Below the pieces are notes generated by a model, which saw only the letters and a program-made list of their open reading frames with translations, did no database searches and had not been told where the DNA came from. The position numbers and the translations under genes are program-made. A stretch of 58,260 bases of DNA from Sporolactobacillus sp. STSJ-5 (GTDB lineage Bacteria > Bacillota > Bacilli > Bacillales > Sporolactobacillaceae): positions 1-58,260 of the forward strand of contig NZ_JANFOJ010000019.1 in NCBI RefSeq assembly GCF_024385605.1, given 5' to 3'. This document shows, in pieces, positions 50,460 to 58,260 of the stretch; positions within the stretch are counted from its first letter, which is position 1; each line of letters begins with the position of its first letter.

Positions 50460-52175
50460 ATGTCTATTACTTTTGAAACAGCCAAACAGCATCAGAATGA
50501 TCCCGCAGTCCTCTGTTGTTTAAGAACAAAAGGTACGGTGATCTCCGCTTCCGATTTGGAAGATCCATCTATTTTTCCTGATCTGGAAGAATCCGGCCTT
50601 CTGACGTTTCCGGAGCATGCCCTCACGATTGGTCAGGTATTGGGTGCGACTCTGGAGCAGGATGCGGATTCCATGACACCGCTCACTCCAGAATTGGTCA
50701 GTCATTTTTTGGAAAATCCAAAAAATGAATCGGAATCGCAAAAAATAACGACGTCCACATTCACAGATGAAGATCCAACTCGTGAAACACAGGTCATCCG
50801 ATTCAACATCGATAAACTTGTCGGACAAATTGAATTGCCCACAGGACTCAACGTTAACGCCTTGCCCTTTGCAACAGCCCCTAGTAAAAAGGCGGAGGAT
50901 AAAGTCATCCGTACTTTAACACAGAGAGCATATCCGGTTGAACAGGTGTGCGTGGGAGAAGAAACTACATTTAAAGATAAGGTTCTGACCATTCGTGAAG
51001 CGTTATGTAAGGAATCCCTAAAAGCAGATCCTTTAGTCAAAAATGTCGAATTGGACATTATTCGCCCTGAAGATCGTCATGTCTACTCCAATACGATTAT
51101 GGACGTCATTCCGATTGGAACAAAGGTTGAGGGAATTCTTGGCGAGGGCATAACCAATGTGATGAACGGTGTTGTCGTTGTTCTGACCGGTGTTGATGAA
51201 AAAGGTATCCAGGTGCATGAATTCGGTTCCTGCGAAGGCTATCTGGATGAAAAAATCCGTTTTGGTCGTCCGGGCAGCCCGGATCTTGAAGATATTATGA
51301 TTCGCGTCAATGTGACGGTTCAAGAAAATACCGGAATGGAACGTCGGGGGCCATATGCGGCACACAAAGCTTGTGACTACATTATTCAAGAAATTCGTGA
51401 TGTCTTAAAAGAAGTTTCGGCTGATGCTTCAGCCGATCAGAAAATATTCCGTGATTGGAAAAAGTCCGGCAAGCCACGTGTCATTCTTGTTAAGGAAATT
51501 ATGGGGCAGGGCGCGATGCACGATAATGTGCTTCTGCCTAACGAACCTGCAGGAGTCATCGGCGGACGGCGCAATGTTGATCTTGGAAATGTACCTGTTG
51601 TGCTTTCACCGAATGAGGTCCGTGACGGCGGTATTCATGCGTTGACCTGCATCGGACCGGCGACCAAAGAAGTCACTCGTCACTATTTCCGTGAACCACT
51701 CGTCAATCTGATGGCTGAAGATGATGAGATTGATCTAGCAGGCGTTGTCTTTATTGGCAGTCCGCAAGTGAATGACGAAAAATCCTATGTCTCCGCTCGT
51801 CTCGGCGCACTTGCTGAAGCCCTCGACGTCGAGGGTGCCATCGTCACGACAGAAGGCTTCGGCAATAACCACATTGACTTTGCGGAGAATATTGAACAAA
51901 TTGGCCGTCGCGGTATCCATGTTGTCGGTGTCTCCTTCTGTGCTTATCAAGGACAATTGGTTGTTGGCAATAAATACATGGATGCAATGGTTGAACTCAA
52001 TAAGGACCCGGAAGGCTTTGAAAATGAAATTCTTGCCGACAGTACCATTTGCCCATCGGACGCTGAGCGAGCGTTGGTTATGTTGAAAACGAAAATGGCC
52101 GGTATTCCGATTGAATCGGCAAACCGCAAATGGTCTCAGGAAGTTATCGACGCAAACGAGCAATTGATTCCATAA
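50460..52175 (+). CDS. prdA: D-proline reductase proprotein PrdA
   Basis: 571 aa. The precursor is cleaved at a conserved Cys to give a pyruvoyl-bearing small subunit. The cleavage region is LTCIGPATKEVTRHYF (Cys near residue 397). The C-terminal part has GAIVTTEGFGNNHIDFAENI and GVSFCAYQGQLVVGN. It is part of the reductase that turns D-proline into 5-aminovalerate, working with PrdB. ATG 50460 is chosen rather than 50454 because aaggag lies seven bases upstream. Confidence 0.9.
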   Translation: MSITFETAKQHQNDPAVLCCLRTKGTVISASDLEDPSIFPDLEESGLLTFPEHALTIGQVLGATLEQDADSMTPLTPELVSHFLENPKNESESQKITTSTFTDEDPTRETQVIRFNIDKLVGQIELPTGLNVNALPFATAPSKKAEDKVIRTLTQRAYPVEQVCVGEETTFKDKVLTIREALCKESLKADPLVKNVELDIIRPEDRHVYSNTIMDVIPIGTKVEGILGEGITNVMNGVVVVLTGVDEKGIQVHEFGSCEGYLDEKIRFGRPGSPDLEDIMIRVNVTVQENTGMERRGPYAAHKACDYIIQEIRDVLKEVSADASADQKIFRDWKKSGKPRVILVKEIMGQGAMHDNVLLPNEPAGVIGGRRNVDLGNVPVVLSPNEVRDGGIHALTCIGPATKEVTRHYFREPLVNLMAEDDEIDLAGVVFIGSPQVNDEKSYVSARLGALAEALDVEGAIVTTEGFGNNHIDFAENIEQIGRRGIHVVGVSFCAYQGQLVVGNKYMDAMVELNKDPEGFENEILADSTICPSDAERALVMLKTKMAGIPIESANRKWSQEVIDANEQLIP

Positions 52176-52198
52176 ACGGACAAGGATGTGCGAGCAGC

Positions 52199-52387
52199 AT
52201 GGATTATGAATTGACACCTAAGCTTTTACCGGGAACCATTCTCGAAGTCACTGAACGTGATGTCAAAGTCACCTTGAAAGGGCGCATGGGAATTATTCAA
52301 GTGCCCTTAAGATCGGTCATCTCGGATCATGCGTTGCAAGTGGGCCAAACGATCCAAGTTTACCTCAGTTATATTCAGGTTGTCTGA
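52199..52387 (+). CDS. Small prd-operon protein (CBO2463-like)
   Basis: 62 aa, beta-rich: LLPGTILEVTERDVKVTLKG, MGIIQVPLRSVISD, VGQTIQVYLSYIQVV. Such a short protein, seen as CBO2463/CBO2479-type in proline and glycine reductase operons, sits between prdA and prdB. A role in reductase assembly or stability is a guess. The frame opens at GTG 52130; ATG 52199 is used. Confidence 0.6.
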   Translation: MDYELTPKLLPGTILEVTERDVKVTLKGRMGIIQVPLRSVISDHALQVGQTIQVYLSYIQVV

Positions 52388-52441
52388 GTATCTAAGGCAA
52401 TCTTGTCAACAACGAAATCAATTTTTAAGGGGGACATAACA

Positions 52442-53167
52442 ATGTCATTGACAACAGTAAGAGGGCTTAAATCTGAAATCTATGTTCCGATTACGCCTTC
52501 ACCGGTGTGGTCGTCGTTAGACAAACCTTTGAGTGAATGCACGGTTGCCTTTTGCACGGCAGGCGGTGTGCATTTGAAATCACAGAAACGATTCATTCTC
52601 TCCGGTGATTACTCGTTTCGCGAAATCCCATCCGATACGCCTGCTTCCGAATTGATGGTCAGTCATGGCGGATTTGATAACAGCGATGTGAATAAGGATA
52701 TCAATTCGATGTTTCCCATCGACCGGCTCCATGAACTCGAACGTGAGGGCTTTATCGGCAAAGTTGCACCGGTTCTGTTTGGATTTATGGGCGGAGGCGG
52801 CAATGTGAATAAATTTAAAGAGGAAACCGGTCCTGCTATTGCCCAAATTTTAAAAAGAGAAGGCGTGGACATCGCGGTGTTTACGGGAGGCTGCGGCACC
52901 TGTCATCGTTCTGCAACGATAGTGCAACGCGCGGTCGAAGCAGTTGGTATCTCGACAATCATCATCGCGGCGCTTCCGCCGATTGCCAAGCAGCAAGGGG
53001 CACCGCGTATCACTGCTCCCCATGTTCCGATTGGATCCAATGCCGGAGAACCTAATAATATCGCGATGCAAACTGCTATTTTAAAAGATACATTGGTTCA
53101 GGTCGAGGAAATGACGACATTTGGGCAAATGAAAACCTTGCCTTATGAATACCGACAGAATGTATGA
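52442..53167 (+). CDS. prdB: D-proline reductase subunit PrdB, Cys form
   Basis: 241 aa, the same length as clostridial PrdB. The catalytic segment reads VFTGGCGTCHRSATIV. The first Cys (codon TGC, residue 151) lies where characterised clostridial PrdB has selenocysteine (position 152). No in-frame TGA is present, so this enzyme uses cysteine in the active site. aagggggac gives the SD. It reduces D-proline to 5-aminovalerate together with the pyruvoyl group of PrdA. Confidence 0.88.
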   Translation: MSLTTVRGLKSEIYVPITPSPVWSSLDKPLSECTVAFCTAGGVHLKSQKRFILSGDYSFREIPSDTPASELMVSHGGFDNSDVNKDINSMFPIDRLHELEREGFIGKVAPVLFGFMGGGGNVNKFKEETGPAIAQILKREGVDIAVFTGGCGTCHRSATIVQRAVEAVGISTIIIAALPPIAKQQGAPRITAPHVPIGSNAGEPNNIAMQTAILKDTLVQVEEMTTFGQMKTLPYEYRQNV

Positions 53168-53207
53168 AAACAATTGAGTTTAATTTGGAGAAAGAAGGAG
53201 AGGTATC

Positions 53208-54446
53208 ATGAAACTATCCGATGTGCAAAAGACGCCTGAAGAAATTAAGGCACTGACAAAAAAATATATGATCGAAACCTATGAGCGGTATGATTTCATC
53301 GCGCAGAGTGCCAAAGGGATGTACCTGTATGATGAAAACGGCGAAGCTTATTTGGATTTCTACGGCGGTATTGCGGTCAACAGCGCGGGAAACTGCAATG
53401 AGAAAGTCGTCGCTGCTGTTCGTGATCAGGTTGGCGATATCATGCATACATTCAACTATCCTTATACTGTTCCTCAAGCTCTGCTCGCCGAATTAGTTTG
53501 TCAAACCTTGCAGATGGATAAGATTTTCTTTCAGAGTACAGGGACCGAAGCAAATGAAGCGATGATCAAGATGGCGCGCAAATACGGTGTCGAAAACTAT
53601 GGCCCAAACAAGTATCACATCATTACAGCAATAGGAAGCTTCCATGGCAGAACCTACGGGGCGATGTCCGCGACCGGTCAGCCGGATAATGCCTGCCAGA
53701 TCGGATTCAAGCCGGTCGTTCCCGGTTTCAGTTATGCCGAATTTAATAATGTTGATGATTTTCGAGCAAAAGTTACGAAGGATACCATTGCGATTATGCT
53801 TGAACCTATTCAGGGTGAAGGCGGTGTGACACCTGCGACTCAAGAATTCATGGACGGAATCGTTGCGTTATGCAAGGAAAAAGGACTGCTGCTTTTGTTT
53901 GATGAAGTGCAGTGCGGATGGTGTCGGAGCGGGAAAACGATGGCCTATATGGACTATGGCGTCAAACCAGACATTGTTTCGATGGCGAAAGCGATGGGCG
54001 GCGGCATGCCAATCTCCGCGATCTGTGCTTCCGAGGAAGTATCAAAGGCTTTCTCGATGGGATCGCACGGAACGACCTTCGGCGGGAACCCGGTTTGTTG
54101 CGCGGCGGCTTACGCTGAAATTAAAGAACTATTGGATCGGGATCTCGCGGGCAACGCCGAAGCGGTTGGGCGTTATTTGGTAGAAAAATTAAAGACGCTC
54201 CCTCATGTAAAGGAAGTGAGAGGCAAGGGTCTGATGATCGGTATTGAATTTGACTCACCAATCGGTCACGATGTGAAACACGAATGCTTTGATCGGAAAA
54301 TGCTCGTCACCCTCATCGGAGACCGTGTCATTCGATTGATCCCGCCACTCATTGCAACCAAAGAGAACTGTGATCAGGCGTATGCGATTCTGCGAGACGC
54401 TACCACAGCAGCAACGAACGTGATGAGTGACCAAGGGGTAATGTGA
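53208..54446 (+). CDS. Class III aminotransferase (ornithine/acetylornithine type)
   Basis: 412 aa. PLP-dependent fold I enzyme: STGTEANEAMIKMARKY, GSFHGRTYGAM, IMLEPIQGEGGV, LFDEVQCGWCRSG and the PLP-Lys in SMAKAMGGGMP, then TFGGNPVCCAAA. It resembles the ornithine/acetylornithine group. In a prd operon an ornithine 5-aminotransferase could feed glutamate semialdehyde and hence proline to the reductase. Alternatively it could act on 5-aminovalerate, the product. It is the last gene, followed by a strong terminator. Confidence 0.85.
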   Translation: MKLSDVQKTPEEIKALTKKYMIETYERYDFIAQSAKGMYLYDENGEAYLDFYGGIAVNSAGNCNEKVVAAVRDQVGDIMHTFNYPYTVPQALLAELVCQTLQMDKIFFQSTGTEANEAMIKMARKYGVENYGPNKYHIITAIGSFHGRTYGAMSATGQPDNACQIGFKPVVPGFSYAEFNNVDDFRAKVTKDTIAIMLEPIQGEGGVTPATQEFMDGIVALCKEKGLLLLFDEVQCGWCRSGKTMAYMDYGVKPDIVSMAKAMGGGMPISAICASEEVSKAFSMGSHGTTFGGNPVCCAAAYAEIKELLDRDLAGNAEAVGRYLVEKLKTLPHVKEVRGKGLMIGIEFDSPIGHDVKHECFDRKMLVTLIGDRVIRLIPPLIATKENCDQAYAILRDATTAATNVMSDQGVM

Positions 54447-54558
54447 ATTTTTTTAATTGGGGTATTTTTCATGTTTCTCCTTGTTACCTTTATGAGCAGC
54501 AATTGCAAGGTTTTCTGCTGCTTTAACAAAATAGTGAATCATGTACGTTTATGCATAC

Positions 54559-54600
54559 AAATAAGGCAGAAATAAAAATTTCTGCCTTATTTGTATTTTT
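54559..54600 (+). terminator. Terminator of the prd operon
   Basis: aaataaggcagaaat and atttctgccttattt around aaaa, followed by gtattttta. It can also serve the minus-strand genes. Confidence 0.9.
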
Positions 54601-54674
54601 AATTTCGACCTCAAGAAGTATAAACGCCTCATTACTGGTCAATGATCTCAAGTCTATTTTTTAGAATGAACTTA

Positions 54675-54884
54675 TTAGTCCTCATTTTTGTATTCCAAAA
54701 TATCTCCGGGCTGACAGTCTAAAGCCTTACAGATTCCTTCCAAAGTTGAAAAACGAATGGCTTTTGCCTTTCCGTTCTTTAATATTGAAAGATTAGCCAT
54801 GGTCACGCCGACTTTTTCAGAGAGCTCGGTGACACTCATTTTTCTTTTTGCCAGCATGACATCCAAATGAATGATAATCGCCAT
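54675..54884 (-). CDS. YozG-like XRE-family transcriptional regulator
   Basis: 69 aa. It is a compact HTH: VTELSEKVGVTMANLSILKN, then FSTLEGICKALDCQPGDIL, matching the Cro/CI family. It lies ten bases after the DUF2975 gene stop and they are co-transcribed. It likely regulates its own operon. Confidence 0.88.
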   Translation of the reverse strand: MAIIIHLDVMLAKRKMSVTELSEKVGVTMANLSILKNGKAKAIRFSTLEGICKALDCQPGDILEYKNED

Positions 54885-54894
54885 GTGATTCACC

Positions 54895-55374
54895 TCAGAT
54901 CGTTAAGTCATTTTCTGATTTTATATCGATGGCGTTTTTTAAAAGCTTTTGAAGAACAGCGGCAAAGACTGCAACCACCATGCAGCCGAAAATGATGATT
55001 AGCCCGATGATGATCATCCCAGGTGAATCGTCTGCATCTGCCATCAGATAGATAAGTGGCATAAACACCACATAGAGGGCACCAATAATCACAGCACAGC
55101 GTTTGATAATCTTTAACGAAGCTACAGACAGTTCCGAAAATGCCTCGTTGTTGTCAATATACCTTAAAAGTCTTAACGTCTGGAACAGTGCGACGAAAAA
55201 TATGATAGCTGTTGCGTATAACCCGATTAAAAAGGGATATTGCAAATAAGCCAACTTTGGATTTAATTCTGCAAAGAATGCAGTGATCTTAGGCAATACA
55301 AAGATACATAAAGCAAGAATAGGCAACCCCATAAGAAAAACGGAACACTTGAGAAAGAGGGTTTCTCGTTTCAT
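54895..55374 (-). CDS. DUF2975 membrane protein (YoaS-like)
   Basis: 159 aa with four predicted membrane helices (FLMGLPILALCIFVLP, YPFLIGLYATAIIFFVALF, CAVIIGALYVVFMPLIYLM, MIIIGLIIIFGCMVVAVFA). It matches DUF2975, commonly paired with a small XRE regulator. ATG 55374 with gaggtg is chosen. Confidence 0.85.
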   Translation of the reverse strand: MKRETLFLKCSVFLMGLPILALCIFVLPKITAFFAELNPKLAYLQYPFLIGLYATAIIFFVALFQTLRLLRYIDNNEAFSELSVASLKIIKRCAVIIGALYVVFMPLIYLMADADDSPGMIIIGLIIIFGCMVVAVFAAVLQKLLKNAIDIKSENDLTI

Positions 55375-55383
55375 AAAAAGCAC

Positions 55384-55819
55384 CTCACACTTTTATTTGC
55401 CATTTGATTTTACCTCTCTTTTTATCGTTTATCAATAAATGTTTGCTAAAAGGCAATATATTACATCTCAGAGCAACATAGTTTGTAACAGCGTGGTTTA
55501 CCCTTAATGTTTTTGCATCCGTATTATGCTGAATATGGAAATGTATATTTTTCCTGTGGTGACGATCGATTAAGTGAAACACTAGGAACGATTAAAAAGG
55601 ATTTTCAATGCAATTGATTGATGTGCAAAGAGAAACATATATCCTGTGCGAGGATGTTTGTGAATTATCCTCAAATTGAAAAAGAAAAGCCAACGATATA
55701 TGAGAAGCGGAGTGACAATAAAATGTCGAAATATTCACTTGTATCGTGGAGTTTTATTCTATTTAATGAAATTAAGAGAATCTGTAATTATAAAAATAGT
55801 AGTGGGTGTGAAATCTAAT
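55384..55819 (+). other. Intergenic region
   Basis: About 435 bp, AT-rich. It should hold divergent promoters for the DUF2975 pair and the prenyltransferase-like gene. No clear element was seen. Confidence 0.35.
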
Positions 55820-56752
55820 ATGAACTTATCAACGTTTGATTTTGCTATTATTCGAAATTGGATGTACCGCAATGCTCGCCCTCTGGATCTAGCGAGATGG
55901 AAGTATCATTTTGAAGATGGTACTCAAGAAGATGTCCTAAATAGTTTATCTGTATATCAAAATCAGGATGGTGGGTTTGGTCATGCATTGGAGGCTGATT
56001 CATGGAATCCCAATTCAACACCAATTCAGACATCCACGGCTATGGAAATTCTTAGAGAGATTAATTTTGATGATCGTAATCATCCATTAATTAATGGAAT
56101 ACTGAAGTATTTAGAACGTGGAACTGATTTTAAGGACGGCAAGTGGGAAAATACCGTTTTGTCGAATAACGACTACCCGCACGCTCCATGGTGGCACACG
56201 GATTCAGATCGTGTGAGCCGAAAAGAGTATAACCCGACTGCTATTATTGCTGGATTTATTCTAGAATATGCGAGCAAGGGCAGCAACCTTTATTTAAGGG
56301 GGGGTAACATTGCACAAGAGCTGTCAAACTCTTTTTTGCAAAACCCACAACTAGAAATGCACCCACTTTTGTGTGTGACCCATATGCTTCGTTATATCGA
56401 CAAAGCGAATCTAGAAAATCAATTTGACTATTCCAATTTGGTCGATGTGCTAAGTCGACAGATAACCGATTTGATAAAAAAAGACGTAAATAGCTGGAAC
56501 GATTATGGTTGTAGCCCCTCCGTGTTTATCAAATCACCTGAAAGTTCTTTCTATAAGGGTAACGAAGACATTCTAGATAAAGAACTAGATTATATTATAA
56601 ACACGAGAAACGCGGAAGGTATTTGGAATATAACATGGAACTGGAATAATTATATTAAGGAATTTGCAATAAGTGAAAATTGGTGGAAAGCGAATGTAGT
56701 TATTAAAAACATGCTACTGCTCCAGTCTTTTGGACGAATCGTAGAATCATAG
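55820..56752 (+). CDS. Prenyltransferase/squalene-cyclase-fold protein
   Basis: 310 aa from ATG 55820. YQNQDGGFGHALEADSWNPN is a QxxDGGFG motif of alpha/alpha toroid (terpenoid cyclase/prenyltransferase-like) proteins, and a second similar turn occurs downstream (PWWHTDSDRVSRKEYNPTA). Such soluble proteins in Bacilli have no known product. The frame runs upstream to 55676 but no SD supports it. SD evidence for ATG 55820 is weak too. Confidence 0.7.
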   Translation: MNLSTFDFAIIRNWMYRNARPLDLARWKYHFEDGTQEDVLNSLSVYQNQDGGFGHALEADSWNPNSTPIQTSTAMEILREINFDDRNHPLINGILKYLERGTDFKDGKWENTVLSNNDYPHAPWWHTDSDRVSRKEYNPTAIIAGFILEYASKGSNLYLRGGNIAQELSNSFLQNPQLEMHPLLCVTHMLRYIDKANLENQFDYSNLVDVLSRQITDLIKKDVNSWNDYGCSPSVFIKSPESSFYKGNEDILDKELDYIINTRNAEGIWNITWNWNNYIKEFAISENWWKANVVIKNMLLLQSFGRIVES

Positions 56753-56892
56753 AAATTTACTATTTTTCTAAAGTAGCTATATCACCCAGTACAACAGAAG
56801 ATCCAAGGCCATGATTCACATAGAGTACTGACATTTCTTAGTTAACGAGGCTTATTACACAGGTGATCATGGGGAAACAGCCCTCCCGTCAG

Positions 56893-56914
56893 AACATGAT
56901 TTTGAGTCATGCGC
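56893..56914 (-). other. Inverted 22-bp tRNA-Leu(CAA) anticodon-arm relic
   Basis: The minus strand is identical over 22 nt to 5044-5065 of the tRNA-Leu(CAA) gene, covering the anticodon stem and loop. The rest of the tRNA is not recognisable. It may be a relic of an integrated or recombined tRNA. Confidence 0.6.
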
Positions 56915-56925
56915 ACCTGGTTAAA

Positions 56926-56972
56926 CAAAAACACGGACTGGAATATCCCAGCCCGTGTTTGCTTTTCTTTTT
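56926..56972 (-). terminator. Bidirectional terminator
   Basis: aaacacggactgg and ccagcccgtgttt form the stem. It is followed by gcttttcttttt on the plus strand and by T-rich sequence on the minus strand, so it separates the convergent prenyltransferase-like and hisC genes. Confidence 0.85.
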
Positions 56973-56974
56973 TC

Positions 56975-58030
56975 TTATAAAATATCTTCTAAAGCTTCGA
57001 CAAGCTTGTCCATTTCTTCTTCGGTGCCGATTGTGATTCGCAAATAATTGGAAATGCGCGGTTGATTGAAGTAGCGCACCAGGACGCCATGTTCACGCAT
57101 TGCGTGGAAGATGACTTCCGCGGCTACTATTTTATGGCTGGCAAAGATAAAGTTGGATTGTGAGGGAACGATACGGAAGCCGATTGCTTGCAGCCGTTTG
57201 ATCGTGTGTTCACGTGTTGCAATAATCTTTTGAGCCATGTCGCGATAATAGGTGTCATCATCAATTGCAGCAATGGCACCTGCCATCGCGAGCCGATCGA
57301 TCGTATAGGAGTTAAACGAATTCTTTACAGTATTAAGTCCGTTGATCAGATCCTTTTGTCCTAGAGCAAAACCGACGCGAATGCCGGCAAGCGAGGAATA
57401 CTTTGACAGTGTCCGAACAACGAGGAGGTTCGGATAATCATTAATGAGCGGAACAACCGTGGTACCGCCAAAATCAATATAGGCTTCATCAATGATGACC
57501 ACTTGATCTTTGTTTGCTTCCAAAATGTGCTGGATCGATTCAATCGGCAGACCACGACCGGTCGGTGCATTTGGATTTGGGATCACGGCGCCGCCGTTCG
57601 GCTCACAGAATGCATCCGTCGGCAACGTGAAATCGTCGTTCAGCGGAATAATTTTCGGACTCAAGGAGCACATGTTCGCGTACACCTTATAAAAGCTATA
57701 GGTAATATCGGCAAACGCGACCGGATTTTCAGCGGAGAAGAACGTCATAAAGCTGAATGCAAGTACTTCGTCTGAGCCGTTTCCGATGAACACCTGATCG
57801 GCATCAAGCTGAAAATGGTCGGCAATTTTGCTCCTTAATGCATCGCAATTCGGATCCGGATATAACCGCAATTGATCATTTGCGGCTTCTTTGATTGCCG
57901 CCAATACGTTTGCTGATGGCGGATATGGGTTTTCATTTGTGTTTAGTTTGACATACTTTCGATCCTTAGGCTGTTCCCCCGGAACATACGGATCGAGATT
58001 CTGGGTAAATTGATTCCAATAATTACTCAT
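56975..58030 (-). CDS. hisC: Histidinol-phosphate aminotransferase
   Basis: 351 aa, PLP class I/II. It carries NENPYPPS, GNGSDEVLAFSFMTF, IPNPNAPTGR and the PLP-Lys in TLSKYSSLAGIRVG, with typical HisC length. Converts imidazole acetol phosphate plus glutamate to histidinol phosphate in histidine synthesis, although HisC-type enzymes can also use aromatic substrates. ATG 58030 with gaggtg is chosen. No other his genes are in the window. Confidence 0.88.
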   Translation of the reverse strand: MSNYWNQFTQNLDPYVPGEQPKDRKYVKLNTNENPYPPSANVLAAIKEAANDQLRLYPDPNCDALRSKIADHFQLDADQVFIGNGSDEVLAFSFMTFFSAENPVAFADITYSFYKVYANMCSLSPKIIPLNDDFTLPTDAFCEPNGGAVIPNPNAPTGRGLPIESIQHILEANKDQVVIIDEAYIDFGGTTVVPLINDYPNLLVVRTLSKYSSLAGIRVGFALGQKDLINGLNTVKNSFNSYTIDRLAMAGAIAAIDDDTYYRDMAQKIIATREHTIKRLQAIGFRIVPSQSNFIFASHKIVAAEVIFHAMREHGVLVRYFNQPRISNYLRITIGTEEEMDKLVEALEDIL

Positions 58031-58254
58031 GGCGCACCTCACTCAATTAATCAACTGCGTTAGTCAACACTTTTATTAAGACAGTTTTATTAGATTAGTG
58101 AACTTCTCTTTACTATTATGCCGTATTATTGAATAAAAGCAAAAAGAATTATTATAATTCCGACGAAGATCACAGGACGGACGCACGTGTTGCATTATAA
58201 TAGAATTAAGTTTTTTTCGAAAAAGTCTAGTAATGAATTTAGGAGAATGGATAA

Positions 58255-58260
58255 ATGTTA
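58255..58260 (+). CDS. Start of a gene running out of the window
   Basis: aggag lies ten bases before ATG 58255, the last six bases of the window. An alternative frame opens at ATG 58233. Product unknown. Confidence 0.4.

Noticed and set aside
5044-56914. 52-kb integrated element bounded by tRNA-Leu att sites
   Set aside because: The two copies are inverted, not direct, there is no integrase in the window, and the segment contains housekeeping operons.

Overview
The window looks like a chromosomal segment of a low-GC Gram-positive bacterium of class Bacilli. The tRNA order matches the trnD-type cluster of Bacillus, Shine-Dalgarno sites are strong, TTG/GTG starts are common, and there is a T-box leader, a Bce-type module, a DUF2975/XRE pair and a DUF1232 protein. 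A spore-forming lactic-type genus such as Sporolactobacillus is my best guess, but this is inference and not proven by the sequence.

Layout. 1-6.5 kb: a PhzF relic, a large membrane GGDEF/EAL protein, thirteen tRNA genes ending in a strong terminator, and an acyltransferase. 6.8-10 kb: a SWIM/SNF2 helicase. 10-18 kb: a scarred, duplicated zone. It holds three near-identical type I toxin/antisense-RNA modules, two DUF1232 copies (one truncated), relics of an SDR39U1-type epimerase, a PTS IIB, a transposase, a manganese catalase, an HNH nuclease and a PD-(D/E)XK nuclease, an intact secreted GH15 enzyme, and a two-gene module with a TumE/DUF6516-like protein. 18-36 kb: an AT-rich defence island. 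It has a DUF2442 protein, a C-x-C-G protein, a PD-(D/E)XK nuclease with an overlapping partner, a uracil-DNA-glycosylase-like protein, an HNH endonuclease, an AbiTii protein with a small membrane partner, and a four-gene type III-like restriction system (SNF2-like helicase, DUF4391, Mod, Res) followed by an unknown protein, a GIY-YIG/DUF4357 protein and a small nuclease-like protein.

36-45 kb returns to housekeeping-like sequence: YdeI with a CDGSH tail, a T-box-controlled BrnQ, manganese catalase, and a BceAB-RS peptide-antibiotic module. 46-54.5 kb is a coherent Stickland-type D-proline reduction locus: a sigma-54 activator (PrdR-like), a near-consensus -24/-12 promoter with an upstream 13-bp-arm palindrome, then proline racemase, PrdC, PrdA, a 62-aa protein, PrdB and an ornithine-type aminotransferase. 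PrdB has a Cys codon where selenocysteine is expected, so this is a candidate selenium-independent D-proline reductase. 54.6-58.3 kb: XRE/DUF2975 pair, a prenyltransferase/squalene-cyclase-fold protein, a short inverted tRNA-Leu relic, HisC, and the start of another gene.

The strongest leads for undescribed biology are the helicase-DUF4391-Mod-Res island with its satellites, the AbiTii/membrane-protein pair sharing a repeated Gly-Asn motif, the HTH + TumE-like pair, the nuclease + 197-aa overlapping pair, and the Cys-type prd operon wired to an aminotransferase.
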